A stretch of 64,000 nucleotides of DNA from Verrucomicrobium sp. BvORR034 (GTDB lineage: Bacteria; Verrucomicrobiota; Verrucomicrobiia; Verrucomicrobiales; Verrucomicrobiaceae). The stretch lies in NCBI RefSeq assembly GCF_000739635.1, contig NZ_BATQ01000185.1, positions 42,464 through 106,463 of the forward strand. Reading direction: 5' to 3'. The notes under the pieces were generated by a model. The model had not been told where the DNA came from and made no database searches. It saw nothing but the letters and a program-made list of their open reading frames with translations. How positions within the stretch are numbered: position 1 is the stretch's first letter; each line of letters opens with the position of its first letter. Shown here piece after piece: positions 1-7,900 of the stretch. The translations under genes and the position numbers were made by a program.

Positions 1-1205
1 GGAACTTCACCATGCTGGGGGATGGTCGGGCCATCCTGCTGGGCGAGCAACTCACCCCTGACGGCAGGCGCTTCGACATCCAGCTCAAAGGCTCCGGGCA
101 GACCCCGTTTTCACGTCGCGGAGACGGCCGGGCTACGCTGGGCCCCATGCTGCGGGAGTACATCATCAGCGAGGCCATGCACGCGCTGGGCATCCCCACC
201 ACCCGTAGCATGGCCGTGGTCACCACCGGGGAGCTGGTACGGCGCGATGGGATGCTACCCGGAGCCGTCCTCACCCGTGTGGCCGCCAGCCACATCCGGG
301 TTGGCACCTTCGAGTACGCGGCAGCCCGCGGGGAGAAAGCGCTGTTGCAGGCGCTGGCAGACTACACCCTGCAGAGGCACTATCCTGACGCGGCAAGCGC
401 TCCCCAACCTTACCTGGCCCTGCTGGAATCTGTGATCGAGCGACAGGCCGCGCTCATCGCCCGCTGGCAACACGTGGGATTCATCCACGGCGTCATGAAT
501 ACGGACAACATGGCCCTCTCCGGCGAGACGATCGACTATGGACCCTGCGCCTTCATGGATGCGTACGATCCCGCCACGGTGTTCAGCTCCATCGATCACC
601 AGGGCCGCTACGCCTACAGCAGGCAGCCCTTCATTGCCCAGTGGAATCTGGCCCGGTTTGCCGAAGCCCTGCTTCCCCTGCTCGATCCCGTGGAGGAGAA
701 AGCGGTGGAGCTGGCCAACGATGCCGTTGTTGGGTTCGAACTCATCTTCAAGCGCCACTGGCTCGCCGGTATGCGGGCCAAGCTCGGGCTCTTCACTGAC
801 GAAGGCGATGACCTGGCCCTGATCGAATCGTTGCTTCAATGGATGCAGAAAACGGACGCCGACTTCACCAACACCTTCCGGGCTCTGTCTGCTCCTGGCT
901 CCCGATCCATTTCCTCTGACCCGGTCTTCCTTGACTGGCACCAGCGCTGGCAGGATCGCCTGGCCCGCCAGCCGCAACCAGCACAAGCGGTTCAGGAAAG
1001 CATGCGCCAACACAATCCGGTTATCATCCCGCGCAACCACAAGGTGGAGGAGGCCCTCGCGGCTGCCGTGGAGCGCGAGGATCTGAGTGTGATGGAACGC
1101 CTGCTGGCCGTGCTGGCGAAGCCGTATGACCATACGCAACTGCCGCCGGAGGAGTACCTCGCTGGTTTGCCGTCAGGTGACTACCAGACCTTCTGCGGCA
1201 CGTAG
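1..1205 (+). CDS. selO: SelO/YdiU family protein adenylyltransferase, 5' truncated by window edge
   Basis: The frame is open from the first base: the residues before the first ATG read N-F-T, matching the usual [10 protein letters not shown] segment of SelO, so the gene starts upstream of the window. About 400 of the usual 480-500 residues are present. Visible family signatures are [16 protein letters not shown] (phosphate-binding region of the pseudokinase fold), HGVMNTDNM and [13 protein letters not shown] (metal and nucleotide ligands), and the C-terminal YQTFCGT ending typical of bacterial members without selenocysteine. Known family role: transfers AMP from ATP to Ser/Thr/Tyr of target proteins, linked to redox stress. 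No operon partner follows; a 500-bp repeat-rich gap separates it from a convergent gene. Family assignment is secure; cellular targets are unknown. Confidence 0.95.
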   Translation, partial: NFTMLGDGRAILLGEQLTPDGRRFDIQLKGSGQTPFSRRGDGRATLGPMLREYIISEAMHALGIPTTRSMAVVTTGELVRRDGMLPGAVLTRVAASHIRVGTFEYAAARGEKALLQALADYTLQRHYPDAASAPQPYLALLESVIERQAALIARWQHVGFIHGVMNTDNMALSGETIDYGPCAFMDAYDPATVFSSIDHQGRYAYSRQPFIAQWNLARFAEALLPLLDPVEEKAVELANDAVVGFELIFKRHWLAGMRAKLGLFTDEGDDLALIESLLQWMQKTDADFTNTFRALSAPGSRSISSDPVFLDWHQRWQDRLARQPQPAQAVQESMRQHNPVIIPRNHKVEEALAAAVEREDLSVMERLLAVLAKPYDHTQLPPEEYLAGLPSGDYQTFCGT

Positions 1206-1431
1206 GAGAAGGGGCGTTTGATCTTACGCCTCTTGGTAGGCGGTTGCATTCCGCGGGGTGAACGTCGCTTACGGGGAGATTTGTGCCTCCTCACGTCGAA
1301 AACTACGGCCGGTGTTGCTCACCACGAGACAGAAGGCCTCGTCAAACATCTTCCGCATCCGCACTCACCCCCGATGGCTCACGTCTCTGAACCCACCCAC
1401 TGGTGTTTGATCACCAAACACCCAGCGCCCT

Positions 1432-1470
1432 GTAGTTGTCGATGTGAGGAGGCACTCGCTGAAGCGTCTG
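1432..1470 (-). repeat. A-type repeat end with conserved core segment
   Basis: On the minus strand this reads the conserved CAGACGCTTCAG followed by AGTGCCTCCTCAC and then the A-type terminus ending in CAACTACA. The same arrangement occurs at 10967-11004 and 18681-18720. The core is joined instead to the B-type terminus at 11471, 33049 and 63727. Confidence 0.75.
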
Positions 1471-1576
1471 CCATCGTCGCGCACGCTCTATGCCATCAAG
1501 ATGCGACTGACGCAGATGCCGGAGACCCCGCCCCCTCTACTCCGCGGTCATGTGACCTTGCAGCTTGTACACAATC

Positions 1577-1610
1577 AAAGGAGGCGGGGGTTCCCAGCCC
1601 CGCTCAGTCG
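1577..1610 (-). repeat. 34-bp exact dispersed repeat (E module)
   Basis: Identical in inverted orientation to 18948-18981, over 17 kb away. It contains a self-complementary stem, GCGGGG against CCCCGC, around a CTGGGAA loop. A diverged relative lies near 33427-33450, where stem bases differ. Confidence 0.8.
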
Positions 1611-1703
1611 CCGCCCCCAGTCGTTCATCTACCTATCAACGCCCTCCTCTCCTGATGCTGTAGGGCAAGCGCTCCGCTTGTCACGCCAATCCCCTCCGTC
1701 CCC

Positions 1704-3074
1704 TTACATAGCCCCCTTCGGCCCCGCCCCTTCCACGATGACCAGTTTCTGGATGTAGAAAGGCACCTCAGCGGTGGGCGGCTTCGCAAAGGAACGGAAG
1801 ATTCCCACAAACGCGAGGCTGGCCTCAGGGGGCACGACACATCCGGCCATGACGATCCACTTCCAGTTGTCGCGGGCGAACTGGGTCGATCCGGTGACTT
1901 GATCGCTGGAGTTGGTGGTGAACTTCACCTGAATGTCCTGCTCGGCCTCCTTTGGGACGAAGCACAGCACGGCGATACTGACCGTCTTTCCTCGAACTTT
2001 CGCCAGCGCCTCCCCAGTAATGCTGATCTGCAGGCCGTCGTTCTGCGTGGTGCCGGTGAGCGCCAGGGAATAGGGAGCGTCGCGAAAGGTGCGCGAGGTG
2101 TCCTTCTGCACCTTCGCGTTGTGGATGGTGCGCCACTTGTCAGGCATTTCCCCTGCCCAAGTGGCCAGGTCCCCATTGGCAACAAGCGGCTCCGCCAGAA
2201 GAGTCGCCCAGCAATCGGTAAGCACATCCATCTGCGGCGTGGTGGATTCCCAGGCGGCGATCAATGCCTGGTAGATCAACTCGTACCCCTTGGCGTTGGG
2301 ATGCACATTGTCCTGGTAGAGATCGGCGGCCTTGTTCCGCGCCAGGAAAGGCGCGTGGCCATCCACCAACGTCAGGGACGGCATGGCCGCGGCGGCCGCG
2401 AGCCACCACTCGCGCACACGATCGTAGCCATCGTTGTCCCGCCAGGGGTTCTGAATAATCGCGGCCTGGGGTGTCTTGGGAAACTCAAGTCCCACCCGCC
2501 CGATGGGGGCGAGGAAACTGCCGCGGCCATACGGATGGTCCTTGGGCTGCAGATTGGCCTGATGATTGTGTCCATGATTCCAGAGCACGAGATCGGGTGC
2601 CTGCCTTTGCAGCGGCGCGATCATGTTGTTCCACCGGGAACCGTCGATCATCGCCTGCGCCACCGCCCCAGGCAGCACGGCGTTGTAGAGGGTAAGGGTG
2701 GGCTTGGAGGCTCCTTGACCTTCCGAAATCACGATCGGCTCGCCATAGTTTCGCGGCCCGGTCGGGGCATTGGTCACCCATTCCGCCCAATACCACTCGG
2801 TCACCCGGTGGGAGGGATACTGGGTGGCCAGCCACCGAATGAACCGGCGGGTCCCGGCATCGGCCCGATAGCCGGTGCTGTCTGAGATGATGAGGAGCGT
2901 GGCCGATTCACCACTCGCCAGCTTTTGTTTGAGCCGCGAAAAGGCGTTCACGGCAGGCACTCCGGCTACAGCGCTCGTCGCGACGTTCTCCCCCAGCAGA
3001 CAGCCAACAGACGCGGCCAAACCAGAGGTCAGGAAAGTGCGGCGGGGGAGCAATGGAAGGGAACGTCGGCTCAT
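1704..3074 (-). CDS. Secreted SGNH/GDSL-type hydrolase
   Basis: Predicted 456-residue exported esterase-like hydrolase, start chosen at the ATG giving MSRRSLPLLPRRTFLTSG, a twin-arginine-like signal; 18 further in-frame residues upstream do not resemble a signal. SGNH blocks are visible: LIISDSTGY near residues 61-69 (nucleophile Ser66), LVLWNHGHNH (block III Asn), and DNVHPNAKGY (Asp/His pair). The last roughly 130 residues look like a beta-sandwich accessory domain rather than hydrolase. Such enzymes deacetylate or de-esterify polysaccharides; the substrate cannot be read from sequence. A second SGNH gene ends 68 bp upstream on the same strand, so the two probably share a transcript. No strong Shine-Dalgarno is visible. 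Confidence 0.85.
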   Translation of the reverse strand: MSRRSLPLLPRRTFLTSGLAASVGCLLGENVATSAVAGVPAVNAFSRLKQKLASGESATLLIISDSTGYRADAGTRRFIRWLATQYPSHRVTEWYWAEWVTNAPTGPRNYGEPIVISEGQGASKPTLTLYNAVLPGAVAQAMIDGSRWNNMIAPLQRQAPDLVLWNHGHNHQANLQPKDHPYGRGSFLAPIGRVGLEFPKTPQAAIIQNPWRDNDGYDRVREWWLAAAAAMPSLTLVDGHAPFLARNKAADLYQDNVHPNAKGYELIYQALIAAWESTTPQMDVLTDCWATLLAEPLVANGDLATWAGEMPDKWRTIHNAKVQKDTSRTFRDAPYSLALTGTTQNDGLQISITGEALAKVRGKTVSIAVLCFVPKEAEQDIQVKFTTNSSDQVTGSTQFARDNWKWIVMAGCVVPPEASLAFVGIFRSFAKPPTAEVPFYIQKLVIVEGAGPKGAM

Positions 3075-3142
3075 GGGAAACAAGGTGGATGCGCAAAACA
3101 TACAGGATGCGATGCCGGCCTCATGCAAATTGAACTCGCCTC

Positions 3143-4602
3143 TTACTTGGCCGGCGACAGGGGCGGCCGGTGAACCCGGATCTCCTCAATCGAGCCGGCA
3201 TCTTGGGTGATCTCCAGCGTGTGCTTTTGGTTGGGGAGTCCTTGCACCAGCCAGACCCAGGAGGGTCCGTGCACATCCGAGATCATTTGCAGGCCCACCT
3301 TCTCCAGATAGCGAGGCTCCGCCTTCCACTTGATCGTCAGGGTCTCGGGCACAGGCTTCACATTGGCCAGCATCAACGCATAGGGGATGCCCCAGCTCTC
3401 AGGTTCGATCACCACGCGACCAGAGTTCGAGACAAAACGCTGATCGCTCCTGCCACTGCCATCCGGCCCGGTCTTGGAGCCGGTGAGAGTGAAGGTGAAC
3501 TTCATCTTCTTGGGATCCTCCTCTGCATCCGCCCGCTTCACCTCCAGCGTCCAGTCCTCCAGCAGCAGTGGAGCCTGGGACCGGATGGGGGCAATCGCGG
3601 GCCACTTGACCGGCCCCTTCCATTTGCCTCCCGGCCAGGCGAGGGCTCGTGTGAACCCTCTCAGACTGGGAATCTCCGCAACGGGCTGACCGTCAATCCG
3701 CAGCTTCTCCGCTGTCAGGTTTGACGCCCCCTGGATCGGCACTTCCACCGCTGTGCCCTCGAACTCCAGCTTCAGTGAATCGCCGTGACGCACTGGCTGA
3801 CCTGCGCTCACCCAGCCCTCGGCAGGAGATGGGCCCAGTTTGGGGTCATAGCGCAGGTACGCCTTCACGCACTCCGCCATGAGATACTCCCCGTGGGCAT
3901 TGAGATGCACGTTGTCCCTCAGCAGAGCCTTGGGTTCCAGCCGGTTGTCTGCGAGATACTGCTTCCAGATGGCCCGCTGGTCGCAGAACGCCGTGCCGTA
4001 CTTCCTGGACAGCGCCGGCAGCCAGTTGTGGTTCATGAAAGAATCCCAGTTCCCGCTCTGGATCGGCACCTTGGCAGGATCCATCTCCTCGGTGAGATGC
4101 TCGGTCTTGGTCACGTGATCATTCTGCTGCAGGATCTCCGCCGTGGTGCGCTCACGCACCATGCGGAGGATGTCCTCATACTTGTCGTGCGCCCCGTACA
4201 CGTGAAAGATGAGCAGATCCGGCTGGAAGGGCACCACATCCGTCTCCACCGTGCGAGAAAGCAGCTGCGAGGCGTACCCTGCCAGCGCGAGATTTTCCAC
4301 CACCAGATTGGCATGGGGAAAGCGGGCCTTCAGGTCCTCCGTCACCAGCCGGGTCCAGCCCTGCTCGGTGATGCTCTGTCCGTAGAACAGGATCCGGACG
4401 TTGTTGCGCTTCACCGGGGTGCTCTCCGCCAGCAGGCGCATCGTCCGCTGGATATGTGGCCTTTCCCCGTCATGTCCGGCAGCTTTACGGGTGGGTAGTT
4501 CTCTGCCGCGAGCGCCCCTCCCACCGACAGGGCGGCAAACCATGCGGCAGCAAATCCCGCCAGGGGGCGGATGGACCAACGGGGAACAACGCGGGAAATC
4601 AT
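3143..4602 (-). CDS. Secreted SGNH/GDSL-type hydrolase with frameshift near its N-terminus
   Basis: The catalytic frame (3143 to about 4460) has ILFYGQSIT (nucleophile block), FHVYGAHDKYE and DNVHLNAHGEYLMAE (Asp/His block), plus a beta-rich C-terminal half, ending SPAK. In that frame the upstream residues are arginine- and proline-rich nonsense. In the neighbouring minus frame, an ATG at 4602 opens a good signal peptide (MISRVVPRWSIRPLAGFAAA then an A-L-A-A-E cleavage site) continuing to VKLPDMTGKGH. Adding one base near 4455-4470, where the coding strand reads GGGGAAAGGCC, would join both into one protein of about 485 residues. Without that, translation could only begin at the ATG at 4441 and would lack an export signal. 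Either a recent mutation or a sequencing error. Confidence 0.75.
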
Positions 4603-4986
4603 GGAACCCACAACGCCCGGCCACCCTCAGTCCTTGGAGAAATTTTTGACCCTTCGATTGCACCTCCAACTCCATCAGGGGCGGCCTGATAGACCTCTGG
4701 TGAGATACGAGGTTCTGCCATCGCAGCGAGCAACGCCGCGTTGTCTAGGTTTGAGCAAGACAGGGCAAATTTTGCTCATCAAGTCCGCCACCAGCAGACT
4801 TTCATCGGCCTTTTCAAGGGCACCCGACAGGATGATCACTGACAACTATGCGATGGGCGAGGTAACAACTTTTCACCTTGCAACCATTCAATAGCCAAAC
4901 TAATCAACCCGCCTCCTGCGGCCACGATGCCCGGGCAAATTGTCGAAGCATGCCTCGGCAATTTGTCTCATTCAGAAAGAATCCCC
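4603..4986. promoter_or_regulatory. Divergent intergenic region with an inverted repeat upstream of the NHL protein
   Basis: This gap separates the leftward SGNH pair from the rightward NHL protein and must carry both promoters. Two inverted repeats stand out: GAGCAA/TTGCTC at 4753-4777 and CAAATTG/CAATTTG at 4936-4965, the second ending 21 bp before the ATG at 4987. Either could be an operator or a 5'-UTR hairpin. No clear -35/-10 pair was identified. Confidence 0.35.
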
Positions 4987-7900
4987 ATGAAATCCCTCCG
5001 CCATTGGCTCCTCATACCTTTGCTGCTCAGCGTATTTGCCGCCCTGAGCTCGAACCTTGCCCGCGCGAATGCGCTGATCTATGCGCCCAACACCTCCAAC
5101 AATCGGATCGACGCCTTTGTGGAGGGACAGGCAGGGGTGGGCATGACCATCGACCTCACCGTTCAGCCTTCCGGTATCGCACTGGACAGCGCCGGAAACT
5201 GCTACGTCTCCTCCGGCAGCAACACGATCAGAAAGTTCTCTCCCACAGGAGCGGATCTGGGCACGCTTCCCAGCACAGGGCTGAGCTTTCCGGCGGGGAT
5301 GGCCTGTGACAGTGCGGGCAATCTCTATGTCATCAATTCGGTCAGTCGCTCCATCCGGAAGTTCTCTGCTGCCGGTTCTGACCTCCTCAACATCGTCGCG
5401 GATACCGGGCTCGTCGCTCCCAGAGGCATGGCCCTCGACGGCTCCGGCAACCTCTACGTCAGATTCAGCGGGAGTGGGGTTGTCAAAAAGTACAATTCGT
5501 CGGGAACCGAATTGCCCGTTTTCCTCAACCTGAGCGCGACCGTCATCAACGGCGTGGCCGTCGATGCGGCAGACAACGTTTATGTCAGCTACGGCAGCAC
5601 CATCCGGAAATACTCTTCCGCCCAGGCGGATCTGGGGACCTTCGCCACCCTCCCCTCCAGCGGCGTCGCTAATGCGCTGGCCATCGACAGTGAAGGCAGC
5701 GTTTACGTTTCCGATGGCGTCACCCGGACCATCCGGAAATTTTCCGCCGCCGGAGTGGATCTGGGAGTCGTCGCCGATCCCAGCACCTACCTCGCGCAAT
5801 ATCTCGCACTCCGTCCGTTGAGTCGGTCACTGGCTGCCTCATCGGTGATCGTGGGCCCTTCCGCCGGTTCAGCGAGCGCCCCCCTGGTTTCCTCCCCAGC
5901 GACCGCCCCGTGGACCGCTGTGGCCAACGACGGGTGGCTTCATGTGGATCATACCGGCTCGGGCAGTGGCCCCGTACCTGTAGCCTTCGATGCCAACCCG
6001 GGCCCCACCCGTACCGACACCGTCACCATCGCCGGCCAGACTTTCACCGTCACCCAGGCAGGAGCCGGATATGTGGAAGCCCAACCCCTCATCCCCCTGG
6101 CCTCCACAGGGCTGAAGTACCCTTTCACCGTGGCGGTGGACGGCACAGGCAACGTGTACATTGCTGATGCCAACAACAACGCGATCAAGAAATGGACCCC
6201 GGCCACCAACACCGTGACGGACGTGGTCACCACCGGACTGTTGACGGTCGATGGTGTGGCCACTGATGCCGCAGGCAACGTGTACATTGCGGATACAGGC
6301 AACAACGCGATCAAAAAATGGACGGCTCCGGCTGGTCCCGTCACCACCCTGGTCTCAACCGGATTGCACAATCCCTACGGAGTGACGGTGGATGCACTGG
6401 GAAATGTGTACATCGCAGACACCTCTAACAACGCCATCAAGAAGTGGACCGCCGCCACCCAGACCGTGAGCACGGTGGTTTCATCGGGACTCAGCTTCCC
6501 TACGGCCGTGGCGGTGGATGTCTTTGGTAATCTGTACATTGCCGACACTGGAAGTAACAGCATCAAGAAGTGGACGGCCACGACAGGCACCGTGACGTCC
6601 CTCCTTGCTTCAGGACTCGACAACCCCAGCGGTGTCGCCGTGGATGTCTTCGGCAACGTGTACATTGCCGACAACGGTCACAACGCGATCAAAAAATGGT
6701 CTTCCGCGACGCAGGCCATCACGGTCCTGGCAGCCTCCGGTCTGAACAGTCCGCAGGGCCTGGCGGTGGATGCCGCAGGAAATGTCTATGTGGCGAACTC
6801 CGGAAGCAACGCCATTGCGGCCATTCCCCGCGCTTTTGTGGATGTCTCGGGGAGCAACGTCCCCGCCACATCGGGGACAGGTGCCTTGTCGGTGGTCCTT
6901 CCTGCTTCCACGAACCTGCAGGCCCCCTTCACTCCTACGAGTGATCAGCCATGGCTCACCATCACTGGCGTGACCGCGGGCGTGGTGAGCTACAGCTATA
7001 CCGCCAACGCCGGGAGCAATGGCCGGACGGCCCACATCAACCTCCTGGGCCAGCAGGTGCCGGTTCATCAGGCAGGCCCTACCCCCACTATCATCGCCAG
7101 CAGCACCAATGTGGACGCCGATGCCAACACCTTCACCATCCAGGGCACTGGCTTTGACCCGGTGGCCAGTGGAAACATCGTCATACTGAGCAACGGGGCC
7201 ATCGGCGTCGTCACCTCCGCCACCCCCACCAGTCTCACGATCACCCTGACCACCAAGCCCACCAGCACCGGCCCCATCACCGCCTCCGTGGTGGTGAATG
7301 GCGTGGCCAGCGCCGGCAGCGTGCAGGTCGCCACCATCCAGGCCGTGAACACGCTGACCGCCCCCGCGCTGCTGGTGGGCGCAAGTGGCGGTGCCAAAAG
7401 CATCACCCTCGTCACCACACCCAGTACCGCCGCGTGGTCAGCCACGCCCAATGCGGCCTGGCTGCATCTCACCACCGCCAACGGCACTGGCTCCACGAAC
7501 GTGATCTTCACGGTGGATACGAACGGAGGTGCCCCCCGCAGCGGGACGCTCACCATCGGCGGCAAGACCTTCACCGTCACCCAGGCAGGGGCCAACTATG
7601 ACCTCACCACCGTGCCCTTCACTGTGACCGCGACCGGACTGGCTGATCCCAGCGGCGTGGCCCTGGACAGTACCGGCAATCTCTACATTGCCGACTACAC
7701 CAACAATCAGGTGAAGAAGTGGACACGCTCCACCAAGACGGTCTCCATCCTCGACACCACTGCCGCCGAGCTCAACGGTCCCACCGGAGTGGCCGTGGAT
7801 GCATTGGGCAATGTGTACATCGCGGATTCCAGAAACAACCAGATCAAGAAGTGGTCCCCGACGACGCAGACGGTCAGCATTCTCGACACCAGCGCCTCGC

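Larger units (their letters stand above)
1206..1703. other. Gene-free gap with dispersed repeat fragments
   Basis: No convincing gene lies here; the open frames have no recognisable motifs and run through repeats. It contains an A-type repeat end pointing right (about 1283-1311), an A-type end pointing left (1432-1470) and a 34-bp segment (1577-1610) found exactly, inverted, at 18948-18981. The gap lies between two convergent genes. Confidence 0.7.

Noticed and set aside
1218..1655. 145-codon frame after selO
   Set aside because: Passes through A-type repeat ends and the E module, with no start signal or protein motif.
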